53,202 nucleotides of DNA from an uncultured Sulfitobacter sp. (GTDB lineage Bacteria > Pseudomonadota > Alphaproteobacteria > Rhodobacterales > Rhodobacteraceae), in assembly GCA_905182645.1 (NCBI GenBank), contig CAJJCJ010000012.1:1-53202 (forward strand), read 5' to 3'. Of the stretch, positions 17,417 through 25,781 are shown piece after piece (the first letter of the stretch is position 1; each line of letters begins with the position of its first letter). Made by a program: the position numbers and the translations under genes. Under the pieces are notes generated by a model. The model was given only the letters and a program-made list of their open reading frames with translations, ran no database searches and had not been told where the DNA came from.

Positions 17417-17919
17417 GATGATTCACAAGTTTTGGAAAAACTAACTATCGCGTGCAGTCAGAACTTTATATCCGCTCAATTGGTTTTTTAGACTAGCGCA
17501 ATTTAGGTTGGCAACCTTGTTGCTAAACACAACCAATTCGGAGTGAAAGATTTTATTCGTGCAGCAATCGGGATGAAAAAACCCAATGGACAATACTCAT
17601 AAATAGAGCTCTGATAATCACGGTGTTGGCGTTGATGGGCTGCGTTGCTTGGTTTATCCAAACCTGCTAGAATCGACATACGTCGCGCGCACCAAGATGT
17701 TGGCCGTGAGGTTGAGAACTTAATGTCTGCACACATTCGGGTTTGAAGGATATCTAGACCAAATTGTTCTTCCCACTTAGCAAAGTATACGCTCCTCACC
17801 TAATCTATGTCCCACGCTGGTTCTCGTGATTACTCATAGTTTCATATGATTGGGCTGACTTATTTGACTGTAAATCAAAAGGGCTGTAGGTCCAAATTTT
17901 CAGCTTACAAAGCTGCAAC
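17417..17919. other. Gene-free stretch of about 500 bases with a tRNA-Tyr-like arm
   Basis: No convincing gene is present. Frames are short, broken and unlike any family I recognise. Near its end, 17863-17879 folds as an anticodon arm: stem TTTGA/TCAAA and seven-base loop CTGTAAA with GTA (tyrosine) in the anticodon position. About ten bases later GTAGGTCCAAAT resembles a T arm. No acceptor stem or D arm is visible, so this could be a tRNA fragment or chance. The region is a possible scar of an inserted element. Confidence 0.4.
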
Positions 17920-17949
17920 AAAAAAGGGCGGCCCGCATTGCGGCCGCCC
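17920..17949 (-). terminator. Rho-independent terminator of the TRAP operon
   Basis: On the minus strand GGGCGGCC, an 8-base loop, and GGCCGCCC form a perfect GC stem followed by six T residues. It lies 26 bases beyond the dctM stop codon, and in the orientation of the dctP-dctQ-dctM genes. Confidence 0.88.
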
Positions 17950-17974
17950 ATTTGATACCAATGCGCTGTTGCGT

Positions 17975-20329
17975 TTAATTCAGCAGATTTGGCACGATCG
18001 TCACAAAACCCGGCACGAGTGCAAGTAACAGTAATCCTGCGACTTGGATGCCGATGAATGGCAACACGCCGCGGTAAATCTGTCCTGTCGTGATCGATTT
18101 TGGTGCAACCCCACGTAGGTAGAACAGCGCAAATCCAAATGGCGGTGTCAGGAACGATGTCTGCAAGTTCACCGCGATCATGATCGTCACCCATTTGGGG
18201 TCGAACGTACCGCCATAAATCACGGGGCCAACGATCGGGATCACGATGTAGATGATTTCAAGGAAATCGAGCACAAACCCCAGCACAAATAGAACCAGCA
18301 TCACGAGTAGGAACACCTGCCATTCGTTATCAAATGACCGCAGAAATTGCTGGATATAATGCTCCCCACCGAATGAGATCAGCACAAGGTTCAACAGCTG
18401 CGATCCAATCAGAATGGTAAAGACCATCGACGTGACCTTGGCCGTTTCGCGCACAACAGGTGATAGAACCCCACCAGCAAACAGGACCCAGCATGACCAA
18501 ATCAAGCCACCCATCGCGAACAGGAACGCGCCAAACGCCACGATGAACGCAAGCCGGTTTTCAAGCAGCACAACCTCTTGGCCCATGCGCATGTCAAAGT
18601 TCACGCCAGCGACCAACATGATCACAATGGCCGCTGCCGTCCAAAGCACACCACGCCCAGAGCGACGCTCATCCTGCAATTTGCGGTAGGTCGCCAGCAG
18701 TATTGCCCCGCCTGCTCCTAGTGCTGCCGCTGGCGTCGGGTTGGTAATACCGCCCAAGATCGACCCAAGGACCGCCACGATCAAAACCAGCGGTGGGAAG
18801 ACCACGCGCAGAATTTCATTCTTGGACAAACGCCCAACGGCGATCTTTAGACCGCGGAAGGCAATGTAGAGTGGGATCAGGATCAACGCGAATGTCGTAC
18901 CTGGCGTGGTGACAGCCGAGATTACGAAGGCGTCAACCACCAGCATAAGGATCACGCCTAAACCGCCAATTAACAACGGTGCGCTGTCTTTGCTTGGTGC
19001 GATGCCGCGAGCAAGAACCAATACTAGGCCCATAAGAAGTGCGAGGATCGAAAGGCCAATGCCAAGCTTGGGCGCATCGGCGATCTTTTCGATCACCAGC
19101 TGAGCACGCTCTTCGACGCCCAATTGGCGTGCTTGCTCGATACCACCAGCGTCCATGATTGAGGTTTGTTCGGCCACGGCAGTGTCCCAAGCGTCTTGGC
19201 CGTGCAGGTCTTGCATGGCCACAGCACATTCTTCACTAACGTTTGTGCGCAGGCTGGCCGCTTCGCCGGAATCGGTGAAGCTGTCGACGATGACAGACTG
19301 GCTGCCGACAACGCCGACTTGGCCTAAGGTGATGATCAACGCGATCAATGCGGCAGGTGCAACAAGGAGCCAATAAAGCGCGTCGTTGCGGGTGATGACC
19401 TCACCAGAATTTGTGGACCCCATGCGCACAGGCGGCGCTTTGGATGGGTTAAACAGCGCGTAGACAAAGGCGTAGGCCGCATAAAGGAACGCGAGCAGAA
19501 CACCCGGCAACAAAGCCGCTTGGAACAATGTGCCCACCGACAAAACCGCAGGTTTGCCCAGATACGTCAATGCGTCGGTACACCCCGCTAGCTGCGCGCG
19601 GTCCTCTTGTGCTGCAGAATATAGATCGCCGGCCAAAGTGCCGAGCAAAACGATCACGATCGAAGGCGGAATGATTTGCCCGAGTGTACCCGATGCGGCG
19701 ATAACCCCCGTTGAAAGTTCTGGCGAATAGCCGTTTTTCAACATGGTCGGAAGCGCCAACAGGCCCATGGTCACAACTGTAGCACCAACAATCCCTGTGG
19801 ATGCAGCCAAGAATGCGCCAACAATAACAATGGACACAGCCAAACCGCCTGGCAACGGGCCAAACACTTTGGCCATTGTTGTCAGCAGTTCTTCGGCGAT
19901 GCGCGACCGCTCCAAAACGATCCCCATCATCACAAACATCACCACGGCCAGCAGCGTTTCAATCGCTTGGCCTGCCAAGACGCGTTCGTTCATCCGGTTG
20001 ACCAAGAACCCAACATTGCGGTCCATGGCCTGTTCCCAACCGTTTGGAAACAGCTCTGTCGCGTAACGTGGCAAGTCTGGATAGCGGAAAACCGACACGG
20101 CTTCAGGTCTGACCCCTTCCGCAAGCAGCGCGGCATATTCCGCCGTACTTTTGTCCACAGCAAAGTGGGTCAGTAACCCACCACCATCAAGGGCCGCAAT
20201 AATAGCAAACGAAATCACAGCAGAGCCGGAAATCGCAAACGCCACGGGGAAGCCCGACAAAATCCCACCAAACAAGGTCAGGAAAACAATGATCAGGCCG
20301 ACTTCAACGCCGTCTAGTCCGAAAAGCAT
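17975..20329 (-). CDS. dctM: TRAP transporter large permease, extended DctM subunit
   Basis: The large membrane subunit of a tripartite ATP-independent periplasmic transporter, which drives substrate uptake by a sodium or proton gradient. At 784 residues it is far longer than the usual DctM of about 430. The N-terminus begins LDGVEVGLIIVFLTLFGGI and shows the family pattern GIVGATVVTMGLLALP near residue 180 and ASGTLGQIIPPSIVIVLLG near 209. The extra length comes from a hydrophilic insert near residues 60-95 and a long region with Cys and acidic residues around 340-430 plus additional membrane helices. It ends with the typical TPPFGFALFYLRGVAP. The dctQ gene ends 18 bases upstream. The size matches the TakP-type TRAP systems, as far as I can recall. 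Confidence 0.92.
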   Translation of the reverse strand: MLFGLDGVEVGLIIVFLTLFGGILSGFPVAFAISGSAVISFAIIAALDGGGLLTHFAVDKSTAEYAALLAEGVRPEAVSVFRYPDLPRYATELFPNGWEQAMDRNVGFLVNRMNERVLAGQAIETLLAVVMFVMMGIVLERSRIAEELLTTMAKVFGPLPGGLAVSIVIVGAFLAASTGIVGATVVTMGLLALPTMLKNGYSPELSTGVIAASGTLGQIIPPSIVIVLLGTLAGDLYSAAQEDRAQLAGCTDALTYLGKPAVLSVGTLFQAALLPGVLLAFLYAAYAFVYALFNPSKAPPVRMGSTNSGEVITRNDALYWLLVAPAALIALIITLGQVGVVGSQSVIVDSFTDSGEAASLRTNVSEECAVAMQDLHGQDAWDTAVAEQTSIMDAGGIEQARQLGVEERAQLVIEKIADAPKLGIGLSILALLMGLVLVLARGIAPSKDSAPLLIGGLGVILMLVVDAFVISAVTTPGTTFALILIPLYIAFRGLKIAVGRLSKNEILRVVFPPLVLIVAVLGSILGGITNPTPAAALGAGGAILLATYRKLQDERRSGRGVLWTAAAIVIMLVAGVNFDMRMGQEVVLLENRLAFIVAFGAFLFAMGGLIWSCWVLFAGGVLSPVVRETAKVTSMVFTILIGSQLLNLVLISFGGEHYIQQFLRSFDNEWQVFLLVMLVLFVLGFVLDFLEIIYIVIPIVGPVIYGGTFDPKWVTIMIAVNLQTSFLTPPFGFALFYLRGVAPKSITTGQIYRGVLPFIGIQVAGLLLLALVPGFVTIVPNLLN

Positions 20330-20347
20330 AATGAACTCCGCCTGTCT

Positions 20348-21310
20348 TTAATGGATTTTTGCGACAAGTTCGGCGGTAGGATCGCCCAAACTGTCTTTAT
20401 CAAGGTAGCGACCTTCACTGGCTGGGCCTTCGCGCAGTTCCAGATAAGATCGATAGAAAAACGCGATCGCCTGCAAGACCACCAGAATTGCAAACGACAG
20501 CAACAGGACCTTAAACAAGAAATAGCCGTTAAACCCGTTTGGCGAAAACCCGAGGGTTTCAACATTCCAACGCAGTGCGCGGGCCTTTGGTAACAATTGG
20601 TCCAGGTCTTTGAACGTGTCCGACGCCGACAGCTTTGGCGTGATCATGGTGCGCCAAAAGAAGAACCAACCGTAGAAATATGTGACGATCGCACCAGGGA
20701 TCATAAAGATCATGCAGCCCACCATATCAATGATGCGTTTCACACGGTAGCTGACCACTGAATAGACCAGATCAACACGCACATGCCCGCCTTGGATGAA
20801 GGTATAGGCCACACAGAGACAGACGATTATCGCATTATAGAGCTTTAGTTCTTCGGCGTACCAACTGACGTCAAAGGTAAAAGATTTACCAAATCCGAAC
20901 GATATTTGCGACACCGCAAACACACGCTGCATGAAGACGATCAAAATCTGCTGAAGAACCATGACCAATGCCGCCCAAGCAGCAATGCGTCCAATGGTAT
21001 TCCCGATGGCTTCTAATGTGCGCACGCAGGCCCACATGAATTTATTGCTTATCACGCCGATCAGCGTGACAACCAAGAAGATAAACAAAAATGCGAAAAA
21101 CAGCTGCCATGAGGCGCCGTAATAGATGAACCGAATCAGGCTTGCGCCGATCTCTGGATCTGTGATGCGGCCTTTTAACTCCATCTGCGGAAGCCAAGCC
21201 AGCCACGAAGATACGTTGAACAATGCAACAACAATATTGTAAGGCGCTTCAATCAGATGGGCAAAAAACCATCCTAAGGCGTTACCGCCCCATGCCTCGA
21301 CCAATCCCAT
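20348..21310 (-). CDS. dctQ: TRAP transporter small permease, extended DctQ subunit
   Basis: A 320-residue membrane protein; ordinary DctQ proteins have about 160-200 residues. Several hydrophobic segments are seen: about 53-75 (WQLFFAFLFIFLVVTLIGVI), 92-115, 160-180 and 190-215 (MVGCMIFMIPGAIVTYFYGWFF region). The DctQ signature-like segment is QGGHVRVDLVYS at about residue 172, which is the conserved part in all members of the family. A C-terminal soluble tail follows. The enlarged size matches the enlarged DctM partner, so both belong to the same specialised TRAP subclass. It starts 108 bases after dctP, with a stable hairpin in the gap. Confidence 0.9.
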   Translation of the reverse strand: MGLVEAWGGNALGWFFAHLIEAPYNIVVALFNVSSWLAWLPQMELKGRITDPEIGASLIRFIYYGASWQLFFAFLFIFLVVTLIGVISNKFMWACVRTLEAIGNTIGRIAAWAALVMVLQQILIVFMQRVFAVSQISFGFGKSFTFDVSWYAEELKLYNAIIVCLCVAYTFIQGGHVRVDLVYSVVSYRVKRIIDMVGCMIFMIPGAIVTYFYGWFFFWRTMITPKLSASDTFKDLDQLLPKARALRWNVETLGFSPNGFNGYFLFKVLLLSFAILVVLQAIAFFYRSYLELREGPASEGRYLDKDSLGDPTAELVAKIH

Positions 21311-21354
21311 GTGGTCATCCCCCCTGATATCGCATTGAACGTATTTTTATGATC

Positions 21355-21385
21355 AAAGAGCCCCACATCTTTTGTGGGGCTCTTT
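21355..21385 (-). terminator. 13-bp hairpin between dctP and dctQ (partial terminator)
   Basis: AAAGAGCCCCACA at 21355-21367 and its exact complement at 21373-21385 form a perfect stem with a 5-base loop. On the minus strand it follows dctP by 33 bases and precedes dctQ by 45. In that direction the tail has only three T residues of the stem itself followed by GATC, so read-through is expected. Such hairpins usually keep the binding protein more abundant than the permeases by stopping part of the transcripts or protecting the dctP message. Confidence 0.75.
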
Positions 21386-21418
21386 TTTATCGTGTTGGTC
21401 CCAACAGGGACCAGGCGT

Positions 21419-22513
21419 TTAGCCGTTTGCCGCGTTGTAGCGTGCGCGCTGAGCTTGGAATTCACCGTCAGATATACTTGTCCAGCTGTATGTCGACGCA
21501 ACGGATGCTTCTTGGCTTGCACGGATACGGGCGAACAGCTCGTCATCCATGTTTTCGTCAAGCGCTTCGGACGCAGCCTTACCAAATGCATCCCAAACAT
21601 CGTCAGGGAATTGCAGAACTTTGGTGCCTTGGGCCTTAAGGCGTTCCAATGCAGCGCCGTTGTTGGCGTTGGACTGGGACAAGGACCAATGGTGTGTTGC
21701 CATCGCAGCAGTTTCGATGATCGCCTGCTGGGACGGTGTCAATGTTTCCCAAACTTCACGGTTCATCGCAGCTGTCAAAGCAGAGCCCGGCTCGTGCATA
21801 CCGCCAGTGTAGTAGTAATCACAGACTTCCTGCAGACCAAGACGTTCATCAGCGAATGGACCAATCCACTCAGCGCCGTCGATTGCGCCTGATGCAAGTG
21901 CTTGATAAATTTCGCCGCCCGGTACGTTTTGTACCGATGCGCCAGTAAGGCCCAGCGCTTTGCCGCCAAGACCAGGCATACGGAACTTCAGACCCTGAAG
22001 ATCAGCTGCAGAGTTGATTTCTTTGTTGAACCAACCACCAGGCTGGTGCCCAGTGTTACCCGCGATGAAGGACTTCAGACCAAAGATCTGGCCCAGCTCG
22101 TCGTGCAGTTCCTTACCGCCGCCATGCTGGTACCAGCTGATCATTTCGCCACCCGTTGCGCCAAATGGCACAGCGGTGAAGAAGTAATAGCCTGGGTGCT
22201 GGCTGCCACCAAAGTAGTAGTCAGCGGAGTGGTACATGTCTGCTTGGCCCGAGGACACAGCATCAAATACTTCAAACGCGCCAACCAACTGGCCAGCGGC
22301 TTTTTTCTCGATTGTCAGTTCGCCACCGGACATGGAATTCACCAAGTCAATGAACTTTACAGCTGCATCATCGAAGATTGCGAAGCCGTCCGGCACGGAT
22401 GTGACCATAGTCAGCGTACGATTGCCCTGTGCAAACGCAGGTGCTGCCAAACCTGTTGCCGCCGCAGCGGTACCGCCAAGTGCGGAATTTTTTAGAAAAG
22501 AACGACGATCCAT
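21419..22513 (-). CDS. dctP: TRAP transporter substrate-binding protein, TakP-like
   Basis: A 364-residue periplasmic binding protein. The N-terminus MDRRSFLKNSALGG is a twin-arginine signal followed by a hydrophobic segment and cleavage near AFAQ, so it is exported folded. The TRAP binding-protein core includes AGNTGHQPGGWFNKEI near residue 150, DLQGLKFRMPGLGGKALG near 168, and GAIDGAEWIGPFADERLG near 207. These resemble TakP of Rhodobacter sphaeroides, which binds 2-oxo acids; the Arg of KFRMPG and the Trp of EWIGP are the residues expected near the carboxylate. Substrate is thus likely a 2-oxo acid or related carboxylate, by analogy only. GGGAGG upstream of ATG 22513 marks a good ribosome binding site. 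Confidence 0.92.
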   Translation of the reverse strand: MDRRSFLKNSALGGTAAAATGLAAPAFAQGNRTLTMVTSVPDGFAIFDDAAVKFIDLVNSMSGGELTIEKKAAGQLVGAFEVFDAVSSGQADMYHSADYYFGGSQHPGYYFFTAVPFGATGGEMISWYQHGGGKELHDELGQIFGLKSFIAGNTGHQPGGWFNKEINSAADLQGLKFRMPGLGGKALGLTGASVQNVPGGEIYQALASGAIDGAEWIGPFADERLGLQEVCDYYYTGGMHEPGSALTAAMNREVWETLTPSQQAIIETAAMATHHWSLSQSNANNGAALERLKAQGTKVLQFPDDVWDAFGKAASEALDENMDDELFARIRASQEASVASTYSWTSISDGEFQAQRARYNAANG

Positions 22514-22887
22514 TTAGTATCCTCCCAATGGTGCTGATCCTTACAGCGCAAAGCTCTTCCCTTGCGCCATAGGTCAATCTGTTAGTGTCGTCACCCTAGC
22601 GCCAAGGTTTCAATTAGAAAACAGGAACATGGGGCCAAAAATGAAAAATAGCGCGTTTTTGTAAAAAAATATTACCAATTCACAACTTTAGTGCCGCAAT
22701 TTCAAGCAAATCAACACCAACGCGCACACATTCCAGCCATCTGTCCCCAATCTGGGTAACCGATTCTGAATTTCAGCGGCTCTTTTTGAGCCCCAATCTG
22801 TTTCACATCCCCCTGAGGCCTTCATATTGAATTCCTGCCCTCCACTCTCTACCTCCTTGCATATCTTCATCAACAAGGACGGCCCAC
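22514..22887. other. Divergent intergenic region between dctP and the GST remnant
   Basis: This 374-base stretch must contain promoters in both directions. It is AT-rich at 22610-22690. A 10-base direct repeat CCCCAATCTG occurs at 22746-22755 and 22791-22800, and GGCTC-TTTTT-GAGCC forms a short stem next to the second copy. I see no gene and no operator pattern strong enough to name. Confidence 0.5.
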
Positions 22888-23744
22888 ATGACCGATACAT
22901 TTACCCCCCCCAAGGTTTGGACTTGGGATGCAGAGAATGGCGGCGAATGGGCCAAACTGAACCGCCCTATTGCGGGCGCCACCCATGACAAAGACCTGCC
23001 CATTGGCGAACATCCCCTGCAGCTTTACTCTCTTGCCACGCCAAACGGCGTCAAAGTGACAGTGATGCTCGAAGAACTGCTCGCAGCTGGGCACGGCGCT
23101 GAATACGACGCATGGTTAATCAACATCATGGAAGGCGACCAATTCGGCTCCGGCTTTGTCGACATTAACCCAAATTCCAAGATCCCTGCCCTGCGCGACC
23201 ACGACACTGGTCAGCGGGTTTTTGAATCCGGTGCGATCTTGATGTATCTAGCCGAAAAATTTGGCGCCTTCCTACCAGCGTCTGGCCCTGCACGGACCGA
23301 GACCCTGAATTGGCTGTTCTGGCTGCAAGGCGCCGCACCCGTACCTTGGTGGCGGCTTTGGGCACTTCTACGCCTATGCACCCGAAAAATTCGAATACCC
23401 GATCAGCCGCTTCGCAATGGAAGCCAAAGCGCCAGCTTAGCGTTCTGGACATTCACCTCGCCGACAACAAATACCTTGCAGGCGATGACTACACGATCGC
23501 CGACATTGCAACCGCGCCTTGGTACGGTCGCCTCGTCGAGGGTGACGCCTATAACTCTGGCGAATTCCTGTCTGTGCACGAATACACCAACGTCATCCGC
23601 TGGAATAATGACGTCAGCAGCCGCCCCGCCTATATCCGCGGTGCAATGGTCAACAAAGCAATCGGCCCGCTTGAAGGACAACTACGCGAACGGCACAACG
23701 CGTCGGATTTCGACACACAGACCCAGGACAAATTGCAAAGCTAA
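22888..23744 (+). pseudogene. YghU-like glutathione S-transferase with two frameshifts
   Basis: YghU-type enzymes use glutathione for disulfide-bond reduction. The first 150 residues (MTDTFTPPKVWTWDAENGG to LNWLFWLQGAAP) are in one frame and include the glutathione-binding part VDINPNSKIPALRDHD and FESGAILMYLAEKF. At 23338-23340 an extra C (CCC for CC) shifts the frame; YLGGGFGHFYAYAPEKFEYP follows in a second frame. Near 23429 an extra G shifts it again, and RQLSVLDIHLADNKYL to DKLQS follows in a third frame to the stop at 23742-23744. Undoing both insertions gives one protein of about 285 residues. Two independent lesions in one non-essential gene make true decay more likely than chance error, though error is not excluded. 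Confidence 0.9.
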
Positions 23745-23795
23745 CCGGCCTTTTTCCTATAGGCGCCTCCGCCTTTAGAAATAAAGTTGCTAAAA

Positions 23796-23833
23796 CAACC
23801 GCTCAAACGACATTTTCTGCGCTTGAGCGGTTG
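23796..23833. promoter_or_regulatory. 11-base inverted repeat overlapping the ilv promoter
   Basis: CAACCGCTCAA at 23796-23806 and its exact complement TTGAGCGGTTG at 23823-23833, spacer 16 bases. The right arm ends inside the -35 hexamer at 23831-23836. It could be an operator of the ilv promoter or a terminator hairpin of the preceding gene; no T-tract follows, which favours the operator. Confidence 0.55.
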
Positions 23834-23859
23834 ACCCCCTGAAACACCGCGCATAATAT
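23831..23859 (+). promoter_or_regulatory. Sigma-70 type promoter of ilvBN
   Basis: TTGACC at 23831-23836, a 17-base spacer, and TAATAT at 23854-23859. This is close to the consensus in sequence and spacing. Transcription would begin near 23866, leaving about 20 bases before the leader peptide start codon, which itself has AAAGGA at 23871-23876. Confidence 0.75.
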
Positions 23860-23885
23860 CATGCCAACACAAAGGACCTCGAACG

Positions 23886-23933
23886 ATGAACCTACTAGTC
23901 GTCATTCTAAGACAACTGCGCATGGGCCGGTAA
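23886..23933 (+). CDS. ilv leader peptide
   Basis: A 15-residue open frame, MNLLVVILRQLRMGR, begins at ATG 23886 with AAAGGA nine bases upstream. It contains Leu-Leu-Val-Val-Ile-Leu in its first eight residues and another Leu at 11. Such a run of the three branched-chain amino acids is the hallmark of attenuation of ilv operons: when charged tRNA-Leu, -Val or -Ile is scarce the ribosome stalls on these codons and the downstream terminator does not form. The leader uses the codons CTA, GTC and ATT, and CTA is likely to be rare in this GC-rich background, which would increase sensitivity to leucine. The stop codon falls between the two halves of the upstream hairpin. Confidence 0.9.
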   Translation: MNLLVVILRQLRMGR

Positions 23934-23960
23934 CGGTTTAACCATAAGGTTCCCATGCGC
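23918..23960 (+). promoter_or_regulatory. Alternative hairpin of the ilv attenuator
   Basis: GCGCATGGG at 23918-23926 pairs perfectly with CCCATGCGC at 23952-23960. The 5' arm lies within the last codons of the leader peptide and the 3' arm shares two bases with the terminator stem. The two structures therefore compete or stack, as in classic attenuators. The exact antiterminator pairing cannot be decided by eye. Confidence 0.7.
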
Positions 23961-23985
23961 CCTCGATACCCTCGGGGGCTTTTTT
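23959..23985 (+). terminator. Intrinsic terminator of the ilv attenuator
   Basis: GCCCTCGA at 23959-23966, loop TACCC, and TCGGGGGC at 23972-23979 form an 8-bp stem with one G-T pair, followed by six T residues at 23980-23985. It lies 25 bases after the leader stop codon and 40 bases before the ilvB start, exactly where an attenuator terminator should be. Confidence 0.9.
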
Positions 23986-24025
23986 GTGTGTAAACGAATT
24001 GATAATCGCAAAGGACGCGAGTGAT

Positions 24026-25780
24026 ATGACAAAAGCCATGACAGGCGCAAAAATGGTCGTTCAAGCTTTGGTAGACCAAGGCGTGGACGTCGTGTTTGGA
24101 TACCCTGGTGGTGCCGTCCTTCCGATCTACGACGAAATCTTTCAGCAAAACCACATTCAGCACGTTCTGGTGCGCCACGAGCAAGGTGCGGTTCACGCAG
24201 CCGAAGGCTATGCGCGCTCTACCGGTAAACTAGGTGTTGCATTGGTGACATCTGGCCCCGGTGCAACAAACGCCGTGACCGGCCTGACCGATGCACTGTT
24301 GGATAGTATCCCAATTCTGGTTCTGACGGGCCAAGTCCCGACATTCATGATCGGTTCTGACGCGTTCCAAGAGGCCGACACGGTTGGCATCACGCGGCCT
24401 TGCACCAAACACAACTGGCTAGTCAAAGACACCGACGATCTGGCGCGTACCATCCACGAGGCGTGCCATGTGGCAACTGCCGGTCGGCCCGGCCCTGTTC
24501 TTGTCGACATCCCCAAGGATGTGCAGTTCGCAACCGGCACCTATACGACGAAACAGGCGCGCAAGTCGCACTATAGCCCGCAAGTAAAAGGCGACATCAC
24601 GTCCATCACAGATCTGGTGAAGGCGATGGAAACGGCAAAACGGCCACTGTTTTATACAGGCGGCGGTGTCGTCAACTCTGGCGACGCGGCGACGCAGCTA
24701 TTGCGTGAACTCGTTGCGGCCACGAATTTCCCGATCACGTCCACGCTGATGGGCTTGGGCTGCTATCCTGCGTCCGGCGACAACTGGCTCGGTATGCTCG
24801 GCATGCACGGCCTATATGAAGCCAACATGGCGATGCACGACTGCGATCTTATGATCAACATCGGCGCACGCTTTGATGACCGGATCACCGGTGTGATTGA
24901 AAAGTTCAGCCCGCATTCGAAAAAGGCGCATATCGACATTGATCCATCGTCGATCAACAAAGTGATCCAAGTCGACATCCCCATCGTCGGCGATATCGCG
25001 CATGTGCTCGAAGACCTGTTAAAAGTTTGGAAATCACGCGGTCGCAAGACAAACGCCGAAGGTGTTTCAAAATGGTGGGACCAGATCAACACATGGCGCA
25101 GCATCGATTGCCTGAAGTTCACGCAAACAGGCAAAATCATCAAACCGCAATATGCGCTGTCACGGCTTGAAGAACTGACCAAGAAATACGACCGCTACAT
25201 CACCACAGAAGTTGGCCAGCACCAAATGTGGGCCGCCCAGTACCTTGGCTTTGAAAATCCAAACCGCTGGATGACCTCCGGCGGGCTTGGCACCATGGGT
25301 TACGGTACCCCTGCGTCCATCGGCGTGCAAATGGCGCACCGCGAAAGTCTGGTCATCAACGTGGCTGGTGAAGCATCATGGCTGATGAACATGCAAGAAA
25401 TGGGCACGGCCATGCAGTATAAACTGCCCGTCAAACAGTTCATCTTGAATAATGAACGGCTCGGTATGGTTCGCCAGTGGCAAGAATTGCTGCACGGCGA
25501 GCGCTATTCCTCCAGCTGGTCCGAAAGCCTGCCTGATTTTGTGAAATTGGCCGAAGCATTTGGCGCCAAGGGCATCATCTGTTCCGACCCCGACGATCTT
25601 GACGATGCTATCATGGAAATGATCACATACGACGGTCCGGTGATCTTTGACTGTTTGGTGGAAAAGCACGAAAACTGCTTCCCGATGATCCCCTCAGGCA
25701 AGGCGCACAATGACATGATCTTGGGCGAAAATGCCGACACAGCCAACGCCATTCAGGGCGCTGGCGGGGCATTGGTGTAG
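24026..25780 (+). CDS. ilvB: Acetolactate synthase large (catalytic) subunit
   Basis: A 584-residue thiamine diphosphate enzyme that condenses two pyruvates to acetolactate (valine, leucine) or pyruvate plus 2-oxobutyrate (isoleucine). The N-terminal domain has YPGGAVLPIYDEI and the catalytic Glu in RHEQGAVHAAEGYA around residue 53; the central FAD-type domain and the C-terminal TPP domain follow. The metal-binding motif is VAGEASWLMNMQEM near residue 452, with Glu where GDG/GDA is typical; I believe Rhodobacteraceae share this change but cannot check. The start at 24026 (MTKAMTGAK) is preceded by AAAGGA. It is regulated by the attenuator upstream and co-transcribed with ilvN, 60 bases downstream. 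Confidence 0.97.
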   Translation: MTKAMTGAKMVVQALVDQGVDVVFGYPGGAVLPIYDEIFQQNHIQHVLVRHEQGAVHAAEGYARSTGKLGVALVTSGPGATNAVTGLTDALLDSIPILVLTGQVPTFMIGSDAFQEADTVGITRPCTKHNWLVKDTDDLARTIHEACHVATAGRPGPVLVDIPKDVQFATGTYTTKQARKSHYSPQVKGDITSITDLVKAMETAKRPLFYTGGGVVNSGDAATQLLRELVAATNFPITSTLMGLGCYPASGDNWLGMLGMHGLYEANMAMHDCDLMINIGARFDDRITGVIEKFSPHSKKAHIDIDPSSINKVIQVDIPIVGDIAHVLEDLLKVWKSRGRKTNAEGVSKWWDQINTWRSIDCLKFTQTGKIIKPQYALSRLEELTKKYDRYITTEVGQHQMWAAQYLGFENPNRWMTSGGLGTMGYGTPASIGVQMAHRESLVINVAGEASWLMNMQEMGTAMQYKLPVKQFILNNERLGMVRQWQELLHGERYSSSWSESLPDFVKLAEAFGAKGIICSDPDDLDDAIMEMITYDGPVIFDCLVEKHENCFPMIPSGKAHNDMILGENADTANAIQGAGGALV

Positions 25781-25781
25781 G

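Noticed and set aside
17503..17799. An open minus-strand frame of 98 codons and a weak transposase-like look (ARTKMLAVRLRT) on the plus strand
   Set aside because: No family signature, no ribosome binding site, no inverted terminal repeats and no target duplication could be found. The plus-strand reading needs a frameshift and many guesses.
22688..22900. Open frame of 70 codons on the minus strand
   Set aside because: It overlaps the start of the GST gene, has no recognisable domain and no ribosome binding site, and its composition looks random.
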